The notes below the pieces were generated by a model, which did not search any database, was not told where the DNA came from, and saw only the letters and a program-made list of their open reading frames with translations. Source: an uncultured Bacteroidales bacterium (lineage in GTDB: Bacteria > Bacteroidota > Bacteroidia > Bacteroidales > F082). Taken from it: DNA of 26,191 nt. This document shows positions 6,947 to 14,401 of this stretch, one piece after another; the stretch's first letter is position 1; each line of letters opens with the position of its first letter. The stretch covers positions 1 to 26,191 of the forward strand of contig CALBNV010000033.1 in NCBI GenBank assembly GCA_937896895.1, written 5' to 3'. The translations under genes and the position numbers were made by a program.

Positions 6947-8722
6947 GTGGAAACTCGTTGGATAATAGCCCAAGAGGCTGATAAACAAAATGTTAGGAAC
7001 TTGTCTGATGCTTTAGGCATTGACGAGATTTTAGCATCGTTGCTTGTTCAACGCGGAATAACGACTTTCGACGAGGCAAAGGATTTCTTCCGCCCGTCGC
7101 TGTCGCATCTCCACGACCCGTTCCTGATGAAAGACATGGACAAGGCTGTCGATAGGTTGCAGCTTGCCATGCAAAATGGCGAGAAAATCCTTATTTACGG
7201 TGACTACGACGTTGACGGGACAACGGCTGTCGCATTGATTTACACTTACTTAAAGAACCTTATCAACAAGAAGAAGATTGAGTTTTATATTCCGGACCGT
7301 TATGAAGAGGGTTACGGCATATCCTATAAAGGTATCGATTATGCCGCCGAAAACGGTTTCGGACTCGTGATAGTGCTCGACTGCGGCATCAAAGCCGTCG
7401 AGAAAATTGAGTACGCGAACGAGAAAGGCGTCGATTTCATCATCTGCGACCATCACCGTCCGGGTGATGATATTCCGAACGCTGTGGCAGTCCTTGACTC
7501 CAAACGTGTTGATTGTCAGTATCCTTACAAAGAACTGTCGGGCTGCGGCGTCGGCTTCAAGCTCGTCACTGCTCTGTCAATGCGCCTCGGCCGGCCGATA
7601 GAGGAGGTCTATGCCTTGATGGATTATGTGGCGGTGAGTATCGCTGCCGACATCGTGCCTATCACCGGCGAGAACCGCGTCTTGGCGTATTTCGGACTTA
7701 AACTGCTCAATCGCCGTCCGCGTCCGGGCATCGAGGCGGTGCTTCGTCATGCCAACATCAGACGTCGCGATGAGGTGCAGAACGCAGAGGTTGAGTCACA
7801 GAATGTCCTCGAAAGAGAGATGACTATCAGCGACTTGGTGTTCCTGATTGGTCCTCGTATCAATGCAGCCGGCCGTCTTGAGAAAGCCAGCGACTCGGTA
7901 AGGCTGCTGATTGCGACTAATTATGAACATGCCGAGAAACTCGCATCAAGCATCAACGACCTGAATGCGAAACGCCGTGAGTTTGACAACGCCATCACCG
8001 AGGAGGCCCTCGCGATGATCGAAGCCGACGAGAAGATGCGGCTCGCGAAGAGCACGGTGATTTTCAACGAGAACTGGCACAAGGGCGTCATCGGTATCGT
8101 GGCGTCACGACTCACAGACTCTTACTATCGCCCGACCATAGTGTTGACGCGCTCGGGCAACCTTATCACAGGTTCGGCACGCTCAATCAAGAATTTTGAC
8201 ATCTACGACGCCATCGACGACTGCTCCGACCTGCTCGAACATTTCGGCGGTCATAAATATGCAGCCGGTCTCTCGTTGAAACCGGAGAATCTGCCGGCAT
8301 TTGCCGAGCGTTTTGAAAAATACGTTTCGGAACATCTTGAAAATGAAGAGCTTGTGCCAGAGCTGAATGTTGACATTCGTATTAACTTCTCTGACATCAC
8401 TCCGAAGTTTGTCAGGATTTTGAAACAGTTTGCGCCTTTCGGACCAGGCAACCTCTCGCCGGTATTCTTGTCGGATAATGTCGTTGACACAGGTTATTCA
8501 CGCGCTGTCGGGAATCATAAGCACTTGAAACTCACCGTGATGCAGAAAGACAACCCTGATGACACTTTCGCCGGCATCGCATTTCAGAAAGGTGACCTCT
8601 TTGACAGGATTCATGAGAAGGAGCCGTTTTCGATGTGCTATTACGTTGAGGAGAACTTCTGGCTCGGGAAGACGACGCTGCAACTCAATGTGAAGGACAT
8701 AAAGTTTCCGGATGAGAAGTAA
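6947..8722 (+). CDS. recJ: Single-stranded-DNA-specific exonuclease RecJ
   Basis: RecJ is the 5'-3' single-strand exonuclease of recombination and mismatch repair. The 591-residue protein shows the DHH metal-binding motifs: DYDVDG at 86-91, LDCG at 144-147 and CDHHRPGDD at 167-175. A GPRINAAGR segment and the DHHA1 motif GGHKYAAG follow, then a C-terminal OB-type region. The start is GTG at 6947; the following ETRWII matches where family members usually begin, and no upstream ATG is available in frame. It is monocistronic, with a divergent purH upstream and a convergent LysE gene downstream. The DNA becomes clearly GC-richer inside the gene than in the leader. Confidence 0.96.
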   Translation: METRWIIAQEADKQNVRNLSDALGIDEILASLLVQRGITTFDEAKDFFRPSLSHLHDPFLMKDMDKAVDRLQLAMQNGEKILIYGDYDVDGTTAVALIYTYLKNLINKKKIEFYIPDRYEEGYGISYKGIDYAAENGFGLVIVLDCGIKAVEKIEYANEKGVDFIICDHHRPGDDIPNAVAVLDSKRVDCQYPYKELSGCGVGFKLVTALSMRLGRPIEEVYALMDYVAVSIAADIVPITGENRVLAYFGLKLLNRRPRPGIEAVLRHANIRRRDEVQNAEVESQNVLEREMTISDLVFLIGPRINAAGRLEKASDSVRLLIATNYEHAEKLASSINDLNAKRREFDNAITEEALAMIEADEKMRLAKSTVIFNENWHKGVIGIVASRLTDSYYRPTIVLTRSGNLITGSARSIKNFDIYDAIDDCSDLLEHFGGHKYAAGLSLKPENLPAFAERFEKYVSEHLENEELVPELNVDIRINFSDITPKFVRILKQFAPFGPGNLSPVFLSDNVVDTGYSRAVGNHKHLKLTVMQKDNPDDTFAGIAFQKGDLFDRIHEKEPFSMCYYVEENFWLGKTTLQLNVKDIKFPDEK

Positions 8723-8835
8723 GAAATAACATTTTTGCCCTCAAAAAGGTTCATCGGACAGCAATGTACCATTTTACAGACAATCATCAATGTCTTAATA
8801 AATAGATTGTATTAAGTAATGTCAATTTCTTCCAC
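8723..8835. other. Convergent intergenic region
   Basis: It lies between the recJ and LysE-type stop codons. The only structure is a weak 7-bp AT-rich hairpin (CTTAATA at 8794-8800 with TATTAAG at 8810-8816) without a proper U-tract, so no terminator is called with confidence. TTTTTGCC at 8732-8739 lacks the TA of a -7 box. Confidence 0.4.
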
Positions 8836-9552
8836 TCAAAGAAACAACACCCTTCCAATCACAACCAACCCGCAGATTATCAATATGATACCGGTTGCGT
8901 GGTTCAGCATCCTCATCCTTTCTTCGGTGAAGAAATGCTTGAGCGAATAAGCTCCCATGATTTTCAGTATGTCGAATGCCAAAACGGTGGCGAACGTTCC
9001 GAAGAAGAACATGATGACTTTGTCGAGTTCGCCGTCGTAAGAACCCGAAGCCGTCGCCACACAGGTCATCCAAAAAACCCAGATGAACGGATTCAACACG
9101 TTCATTGCGAATCCTTTGCCTAAATACACATACCACCGCGAACCCTCCGGCTTCCTGATATTCAGCCTCTCGTCAACCTTGTCAAGTTTTTCGTCGAGTT
9201 TCTCAAACTTCTTCTCAAACTGTTCGAGTTCCTCGTTCTTGCGTTTCGAGCGTTCCACAACTTTTTCGGGTTCGCTTCTGTAGGTGAAGATTCCGAAGAC
9301 TATGACGATGATGCCGGCGGCTATTCCGGCGAGCACCACGTTCCTGTTTCCGCTGTTAAAATCCAACTGGACGGATGTCATCAACATCACAACCACGGCG
9401 GCCACGTCGCTCAACATGACACCGGCATCAAAAAACAAAGCCCTTTTGAAACCTCTGTTGATGCTCGTCTGAATCAGCGTGAAGAACGCCGGCCCGATGC
9501 CGAAAATCGTCGCGAGTGACAAACCGAGTAATGCTCCAGATAAAAAAACCAT
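8836..9552 (-). CDS. LysE/RhtB-family transporter with charged cytoplasmic insert
   Basis: The 238-residue membrane protein starts with the LysE-family N-terminal pattern: a first helix, GIGPAFFTLIQTSINRG at 18-34, then several helices. Members export amino acids or related small molecules; the substrate here cannot be told. Between the third helix (ending near 90) and NPFIWVFW at 154-161 lies an almost purely charged, heptad-like stretch at about 92-136, rich in Glu, Lys and Leu, predicted to be a coiled coil in the cytoplasm. Typical LysE proteins are about 200 residues, so this loop explains the extra length. A clear -7 box lies 20 bases before the ATG. Confidence 0.88.
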   Translation of the reverse strand: MVFLSGALLGLSLATIFGIGPAFFTLIQTSINRGFKRALFFDAGVMLSDVAAVVVMLMTSVQLDFNSGNRNVVLAGIAAGIIVIVFGIFTYRSEPEKVVERSKRKNEELEQFEKKFEKLDEKLDKVDERLNIRKPEGSRWYVYLGKGFAMNVLNPFIWVFWMTCVATASGSYDGELDKVIMFFFGTFATVLAFDILKIMGAYSLKHFFTEERMRMLNHATGIILIICGLVVIGRVLFL

Positions 9553-9571
9553 ACCTTAAAATTTCAACTCG

Positions 9572-9579
9572 CAAAGGTA
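9572..9579 (-). promoter_or_regulatory. -7 box of the LysE-type gene
   Basis: Read on the minus strand this is TACCTTTG followed by C, an exact TAnnTTTG match. The ATG (9552) lies 19 bases after the box, so the leader would be about 12 nt. The box sits between the upstream gene's terminator and the start codon, exactly where a promoter is needed. Confidence 0.75.
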
Positions 9580-9581
9580 CT

Positions 9582-9636
9582 AAAAAAACATTTAAAGCAA
9601 ATTTTTTAAATGCTTTTTAAACTTAAATGTTTTTTT
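9582..9636 (-). terminator. Long A/T-flanked inverted repeat, terminator of the lamin-tail gene
   Basis: A perfect 14-bp inverted repeat (AAAAAAACATTTAA at 9582-9595, TTAAATGTTTTTTT at 9623-9636) encloses a second nested one, AAAGCA/TGCTTT (9594-9599 and 9611-9616). Read on the minus strand it ends in seven U, 10 bases after the stop codon of the lamin-tail gene. It is symmetric enough to work on either strand. It ends only 3 bases before the LysE-type -7 box. Confidence 0.7.
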
Positions 9637-9645
9637 CACGTTTTT

Positions 9646-12213
9646 TTATCTCGTCACCACAACAACGGCGTTTTTAAATCTTTTAACAACACCTTGTAAA
9701 TCAAATATTTCTGTAAACACAACATATATTCCCGGCGGCACGACATGGCCGCTGGCGTCGAGTCCGTCCCACACAAAATGTCCGGCAGTCGCAGCCAGAC
9801 TGTTGTCTGCCACTCGTTTTATGAACCTTCCTTCCGAGTCAAAGATGTTGATGTTTATCGTAAAACCTGTTTCATTAAATTTGTAATTTATGGTTGTGAT
9901 GTCATCGAAGCCGTCGTTGTCGGGTGAGAAGACTTTCGGTATCACTTCAATTTCGTTGTTGATTTCTTTGTCTTCGACGAAAGACGAGTTCTTGGAGCCT
10001 GGTGTCCCGTAGAGCGGGGCGGCGGCGGAGTGCCAGCCGCCACTGATGCGTTCAAGCGAAACGCCTTTCGTCACGGTGAGAAGCGGATAGTGTTCTTTCT
10101 CGGAATAGCCTATGACGTCGATTGCTTGTGAGTTATGAGTAAGTATTACAACCGCCTCGCTGTTTGGATATTGCGGAAAACCCTGCATCTCAAGGAAATT
10201 GTCGGTCTGGCACTCGTATTGCTCCGCGATTTCTTTAACTGTCGTTGTCAATAATACAAAGGAATATGGCAAAAAAAGCCTGTTTTCATTGCAGATTTGC
10301 ATGAGTGTTGTGTCGGGCGGGTTCGGGAAAGTGGATTTCACCATTCCTATCTTCATATCCGCGAGGTTGAAGACCTTGCCGGAGTTGTTGTAAAGCTCAA
10401 CGTAATCGCCCGCCGGTTCAATCGGGTCGAAGAGGATCTCATTGATGATGACGTCACCGTTTTCAGGCGTGACGGGCAGCCCGAAGCTCAACCTGATTTC
10501 AGGCGGAAGTGGAACACCTGTGCAGTTTAAGACGTTTTTTATCAATAAGTTATAAACCGAATTTTGTTCAATATCTTGACCTAAATGCAGCCTCACGCGC
10601 CATGTATCTTCCGGAAATAATGTTATCTCATTTGGGTGCGTGTCAAATTCGATTATCGTGTAGTTTTCGCGTGTCCCGAGAGTCTGAATGTCCATTTTCT
10701 GGTCGAAGACGACATCAATGATGTTTTCTGAAATGATGTCTATGTAATCAATATTGGGAATCAATATGTTATCCGCGTCAACGGAGTTTCTTGAGCCTGG
10801 GGTGCCGCCGTTTTTGTCGGTGCTGGCTCGCCAGTTTTCCTTCGCGGCACAGGCTGCGTCGGGGTCAATCTGCTCAAGCGACCAGCCGCCTTCCGCCTTT
10901 GTCTTGTCGCGGTACCACGTGATGTCAAACTCCACATCTGACATGAGTTCTCGGTCTTTGTTCCTCAGCTCAATCTTCGTTCCGGCATTCGTGACGGCAA
11001 ACCCCGAAAAACCAAGGCAGTTGCCATAATATGACATCGTCTCAACAGCATCGTTTTTGCAAAAGATAAGATAGTCATCTGGTTGAATTATAATGTGTTC
11101 CGTGATTTCTTTCTCTGTCGTCCCGATTGTCAGAAACCAGCCTCCGATGTCGATCGGGTAACCGCTGTTGTTATATATCTCGACATATTCCGCTGCCGGA
11201 AGCCCGACAACAGGCTCTGGGTCGGCCATTATCTCGTTGATTAACAAGTCGTTCTCGCGTGTTATGTGATGAATGAAAACCATTTCTATGTTCTCAGCCA
11301 CATTGCCGCTTACATCTTGTATCTTGTTGATAATCAGTTTGTAATTGACATCTTCCTGAATTTTTTTTGAAAATGTCAGAAGTATGGTTGAATGATTTCC
11401 GAAAAACTCGACAAAATCAGGTGAATTTAGTTGATTGTCAATGTTATAGTTGTCGGCATCCAAGGCGGTTGTTTCGTCAATCGCCTCGTTGAATTTCAAA
11501 GTGATTTGGTTTTCATTCAGAATATTTATGTTTTCAAGTTCCGGAGGCGTCTCATCAACTATCTCCGGTCCGATGTAAACGTCGTCGAGATAAACTCTTT
11601 GGGCGTTTGACTTGCTGTATGTTATCTCAATGCCGAAGTCGCCTGTCGGCTCGTATGTTTTATCAACGCATTGACATTCAAGCAGATATTCATCATTATT
11701 ATTTTTGTCGATGAAGATTTGCCAAAGTCCGTCGTTGTCTCTGACAATTTTAAAAGAGGCAGAAAACGGCGATGCAATGAAAGTGTCGGTCCCTCGGCAG
11801 ATGCTGATGTTTTCTGTGCCGTCAACACGTTGTAAATCAACTACATCTTGACTTCCAGCCTCACCAAGCCGAATAAAATAATTTTCACAAAGATAAATGT
11901 CGGTGAAGTTGTTTGACGACGGCGCGAAGGCTTCTCTTATCCAGAAACGCCACTCACGGCCTTTGTCGTCACCTGAATCCTGCTGGCACCGGCTGTTGGC
12001 ATCAACGATGAACAGCGAGGCGTTTCCTCCAACAGTGGCGTTCAACTGCAGCTGATGATTCGCATTTACACAGAAAACGCTGTCAGTGCCAGTCCAGACA
12101 GGCTCTTGCGTGAAATCACCGTCAGAGAAATCATCGGTGATCTGCGCTGAAATTGTCGGCCCCATTACTATCAAAAGGTGCCACAGAAATAACGATAATA
12201 TTTTTACTTTCAT
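9646..12213 (-). CDS. Secreted lamin-tail-domain protein with FlgD-like C-terminus
   Basis: From ATG 12213 the protein has 855 residues. Signal peptide at 1-23 (ends ISAQ). After a beta-rich N-terminal domain (about 25-218) comes an Ig-like segment (about 222-315). A first lamin-tail domain begins with LLINEIMADP at 323-332 and contains EYVEIYNNSG at 342-351; a second Ig-like segment covers about 483-580; a second lamin-tail domain has DVIINEILFDP at 587-597 and DYVELYNNSG at 603-612. Each lamin-tail unit is followed by SLEQI or SLERI and GTPGSRNS or GTPGSKNS. The C-terminus (760-855, FSPDNDGFDD then WDGLDASG) resembles FlgD-like / gliding-associated domains. Function unknown; presumably exported to the cell surface. 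The frame is open to 12264, but that region holds the promoter, so 12213 is preferred. Confidence 0.88.
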   Translation of the reverse strand: MKVKILSLFLWHLLIVMGPTISAQITDDFSDGDFTQEPVWTGTDSVFCVNANHQLQLNATVGGNASLFIVDANSRCQQDSGDDKGREWRFWIREAFAPSSNNFTDIYLCENYFIRLGEAGSQDVVDLQRVDGTENISICRGTDTFIASPFSASFKIVRDNDGLWQIFIDKNNNDEYLLECQCVDKTYEPTGDFGIEITYSKSNAQRVYLDDVYIGPEIVDETPPELENINILNENQITLKFNEAIDETTALDADNYNIDNQLNSPDFVEFFGNHSTILLTFSKKIQEDVNYKLIINKIQDVSGNVAENIEMVFIHHITRENDLLINEIMADPEPVVGLPAAEYVEIYNNSGYPIDIGGWFLTIGTTEKEITEHIIIQPDDYLIFCKNDAVETMSYYGNCLGFSGFAVTNAGTKIELRNKDRELMSDVEFDITWYRDKTKAEGGWSLEQIDPDAACAAKENWRASTDKNGGTPGSRNSVDADNILIPNIDYIDIISENIIDVVFDQKMDIQTLGTRENYTIIEFDTHPNEITLFPEDTWRVRLHLGQDIEQNSVYNLLIKNVLNCTGVPLPPEIRLSFGLPVTPENGDVIINEILFDPIEPAGDYVELYNNSGKVFNLADMKIGMVKSTFPNPPDTTLMQICNENRLFLPYSFVLLTTTVKEIAEQYECQTDNFLEMQGFPQYPNSEAVVILTHNSQAIDVIGYSEKEHYPLLTVTKGVSLERISGGWHSAAAPLYGTPGSKNSSFVEDKEINNEIEVIPKVFSPDNDGFDDITTINYKFNETGFTININIFDSEGRFIKRVADNSLAATAGHFVWDGLDASGHVVPPGIYVVFTEIFDLQGVVKRFKNAVVVVTR

Positions 12214-12240
12214 AACTGCCAAAGTTTTGAAAAATTTGTG

Positions 12241-12258
12241 TACTTTTGCGCAAAAGTA
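12241..12258. promoter_or_regulatory. Perfectly symmetric bidirectional promoter element
   Basis: The 18 bases TACTTTTGCGCAAAAGTA are a perfect palindrome holding one TAnnTTTG box on each strand (plus 12241-12248, minus 12258-12251). The minus box would drive the lamin-tail gene with a leader of about 30 nt to ATG 12213; the plus box would drive asd with a leader of about 130 nt. This placement is why the lamin-tail start was moved to 12213. Confidence 0.7.
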
Positions 12259-12293
12259 TAACAAAAAAACAGGACTTTTTCAATTGTAAAAAT

Positions 12294-12309
12294 ATTTTAC
12301 ACGTAAAAT
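12294..12309. repeat. Short inverted repeat in the asd leader
   Basis: ATTTTAC at 12294-12300 and GTAAAAT at 12303-12309 are perfect inverted copies two bases apart, and GTAAAAT is repeated directly at 12311-12317. The loop is too small for a stable RNA hairpin, so a protein-binding site is more likely than an RNA structure. Confidence 0.4.
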
Positions 12310-12312
12310 CGT

Positions 12313-12376
12313 AAAATAGTTTAATTGTAAAGAATTTTTAACAGAAAATAGTTTGTTTGTAAAGAAATTTTAACAG
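12313..12376 (+). repeat. 32-bp tandem duplication before asd
   Basis: Two adjacent 32-bp units, 12313-12344 and 12345-12376, differ at three positions. Both start AAAATAGTTT and end TTTTAACAG. A third partial copy (AAAACAG, 12377-12383) leads straight into the ATG at 12384. The whole block would lie in the 5' untranslated region if transcription starts at the palindromic promoter. Confidence 0.8.
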
Positions 12377-12383
12377 AAAACAG

Positions 12384-13397
12384 ATGAGAATAGCGGTCAT
12401 TGGGGCATCTGGATTGGTCGGACATAAGATGTTGCAGGTGCTTGAGGAGCAGAAAATCCATATCGATGAGTTGATTGTGGCGGCCTCCGAGCGTTCGATA
12501 GGCAAGAAAATCGTGTTTTGCGGCAAGGAATATACATTTGTTTCTGTCGGGCAGGCGATAGAGATGCGTCCCGACATCGCCATTTTCTCGGCTGGCTCCG
12601 ACGCATCGCTGAAATACGCGCCGTTGTTTGCAGAGAAAGGCACCTACGTCATCGACAACAGCTCGGCCTGGCGTCGGAAAGACGGCATCCCGCTTGTGGT
12701 GCCGGAGATAAATGCAGACGACATAAACGTTGATACTCACATAATTGCGAACCCGAATTGCTCGACAATCGGGCTTGTGATGGCACTCGCGCCGATGCAC
12801 CGGCGTTACGGGATAAAACGTATCGTGGTCTCGACATATCAGTCGGTGAGCGGCAGCGGCCTCAAAGGTCTCAACCAGCTCCACTGCGAACAACGCGGCG
12901 AGAAAGCCGAAACCCCGGCTTATCCGCACCAAATCCACGAAAACATCCTCCCGCACGGCGGCACTTTCAACGACGACGGCAGCACCACGGAAGAGGAGAA
13001 ACTCGTTTTTGAAACGAACAAAATCATGCACTCCGACATAAAGGTCTCGGCGACGGTGGCTCGCGTCCCGGCTTACGGCGGACACTCGGAGTCGGTCAAT
13101 GTTGAGTTCACGCAACCTTACGATTTACAAGAACTTAAAGCGGAAATCGCGAAGTTTCCGGGCATCGTGATCGCTGACGACCCGAGCCGGAACGTCTATC
13201 CGACACCGCTGATGGCGTATGACAGAGACGAGGTCTTCGTCGGCAGAATGCGCCGCGACAACAGCATCGAAAACGGCTTCAACTTCTGGGTCGTGACCGA
13301 CAATATCCGCAAAGGCGCGGCCACCAACGCGGTGCAAATCGCAAAAATTGTTTTAGAAATGTTAAAAGAAAAGAGAAATAAAAAAATGTGCCTGTAA
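12384..13397 (+). CDS. asd: Aspartate-semialdehyde dehydrogenase
   Basis: The enzyme reduces aspartyl phosphate to aspartate semialdehyde with NADPH, the branch point to lysine/diaminopimelate, threonine and methionine. The 337-residue protein has the nucleotide-binding GASGLVG at 7-13, the catalytic cysteine C126 in NPNCSTIG, the conserved QSVSGSGLKGLNQL region at 153-166, and the acid-base histidine H234 in GGHSESVNVEF. The ATG at 12384 gives the family's normal start. The last residues (KEKRNKKMCL) are basic and atypical and run into a structured-looking spacer. ribF begins 65 bp downstream on the same strand, so cotranscription is likely. Confidence 0.96.
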   Translation: MRIAVIGASGLVGHKMLQVLEEQKIHIDELIVAASERSIGKKIVFCGKEYTFVSVGQAIEMRPDIAIFSAGSDASLKYAPLFAEKGTYVIDNSSAWRRKDGIPLVVPEINADDINVDTHIIANPNCSTIGLVMALAPMHRRYGIKRIVVSTYQSVSGSGLKGLNQLHCEQRGEKAETPAYPHQIHENILPHGGTFNDDGSTTEEEKLVFETNKIMHSDIKVSATVARVPAYGGHSESVNVEFTQPYDLQELKAEIAKFPGIVIADDPSRNVYPTPLMAYDRDEVFVGRMRRDNSIENGFNFWVVTDNIRKGAATNAVQIAKIVLEMLKEKRNKKMCL

Positions 13398-13454
13398 GGC
13401 ACTATTTGAATAACCGAGTACATGGAGGCGAAGCCGACATGTGCCCGGCGACAG
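13392..13454 (+). ncRNA. Possible structured RNA element between asd and ribF
   Basis: Nested complementarity is visible: CTGT (13392-13395) with ACAG (13451-13454); GGCA (13398-13401) with TGCC further in; and a hairpin at 13420-13442 formed by ACATG with CATGT, tandem G-A mismatches on both sides, then GGC, a GAA triloop and GCC. It overlaps the last asd codons. Symmetric tandem G-A pairs are a common RNA building block. The element could equally be a repeated extragenic palindrome. No T-tract follows, so it is not a terminator. Confidence 0.35.
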
Positions 13455-13462
13455 AAAATAAA

Positions 13463-14401
13463 ATGAAGATTTATCATAACATATTGGAATTCAAGCCTGT
13501 GCGAAATGCGGTTGTCACCATCGGGACATTCGACGGCGTGCATCGCGGGCATCAGGTCATCTTGAAAGACATGGTGCGGAAAGCGCATGAAATCGGCGGC
13601 GAGACGGTCGTGGTGACGTTCTATCCGCATCCGCGACAGGTGCTTTGCATCGGCGACAACAGCCTCCGCCTGATCTCCACACAAGAAGAGAAAATAAAAC
13701 AGATGGATGCCTTGGACATTGACAATCTGATAGTTATAAAGTTTACGAAAGAGTTTTCAACATTGTCTTCAGAGGATTTTATCAGGAATTACATCGTCGA
13801 AAAAATCAAACCGGCAATGCTGGTAATCGGCTACGACCATCATTTCGGGAACAACCGTCTCGGCGATTTTGAGATGCTGAACGGACTCGGTGCGGAAAAC
13901 AATTTCAAAGTGGAACGCGTGCCGGTGCAAGATGTTGATAATGTTGTAGTAAGCTCGACAAAAATCCGTAACGCCTTGCAGACGGGCGACATCCGTCAGG
14001 CCAACAGTCTTCTCGGACATCAGTTTTCATACACCGGAATCGTGGTTCACGGCATGGGCTTGGGTCGTCAGATGGGCTATCCTACTGCTAATCTGGAAGT
14101 CGCACTCGAATATCGTCTCATCGAGAAGCCAGGCGTCTATGCCACTTTCGTCGATTTCGACGGCAAGACGTTGCCTGCGATGACGTACATCGGCCGCCGC
14201 CCGACGGTGAACGACAACCGTCCCGCCACGATAGAGTCGCATCTCATCGGCTTCGACGGCGACCTTTATGGCAAACAGCTGACGCTCAGGTTCGTTGACC
14301 GGGTCAGAGACGAGAAGAGGTTCGACGGCCTCGATGAGCTGAAACGTCAGATTAACATTGATGAACAGACAATCATTAATATCTTAAATAAATTATCATG
14401 A
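13463..14401 (+). CDS. ribF: Bifunctional riboflavin kinase / FAD synthetase
   Basis: RibF phosphorylates riboflavin to FMN and adenylates FMN to FAD. From ATG 13463 the protein has 312 residues, the usual size. The N-terminal FAD synthetase domain shows the nucleotidyltransferase motif GTFDGVHRGH at 21-30 and YPHP at 54-57; the C-terminal kinase domain has GRQMGYPTAN at 201-210. The frame is open back to GTG 13388, overlapping asd, but those residues are the translation of the structured spacer and MKIYHNI looks like the native start. The stop codon overlaps the next gene's ATG in ATGA (14398-14401), implying coupled translation. Confidence 0.95.
   Translation: MKIYHNILEFKPVRNAVVTIGTFDGVHRGHQVILKDMVRKAHEIGGETVVVTFYPHPRQVLCIGDNSLRLISTQEEKIKQMDALDIDNLIVIKFTKEFSTLSSEDFIRNYIVEKIKPAMLVIGYDHHFGNNRLGDFEMLNGLGAENNFKVERVPVQDVDNVVVSSTKIRNALQTGDIRQANSLLGHQFSYTGIVVHGMGLGRQMGYPTANLEVALEYRLIEKPGVYATFVDFDGKTLPAMTYIGRRPTVNDNRPATIESHLIGFDGDLYGKQLTLRFVDRVRDEKRFDGLDELKRQINIDEQTIINILNKLS

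Noticed and set aside
8794..8816. Hairpin as terminator of recJ
   Set aside because: Only A/T-rich 7-bp stem and no U-tract; too weak to call.
12321..13115. 264-codon open frame on the minus strand across asd
   Set aside because: It lies antisense to a well-recognised enzyme, has an Arg/Val/His-rich, motif-free product, and follows the codon bias of asd read in reverse.
13388..13462. Upstream GTG start for ribF overlapping asd
   Set aside because: The residues added are the translation of a structured spacer and are absent from the family; ATG 13463 gives the normal protein.
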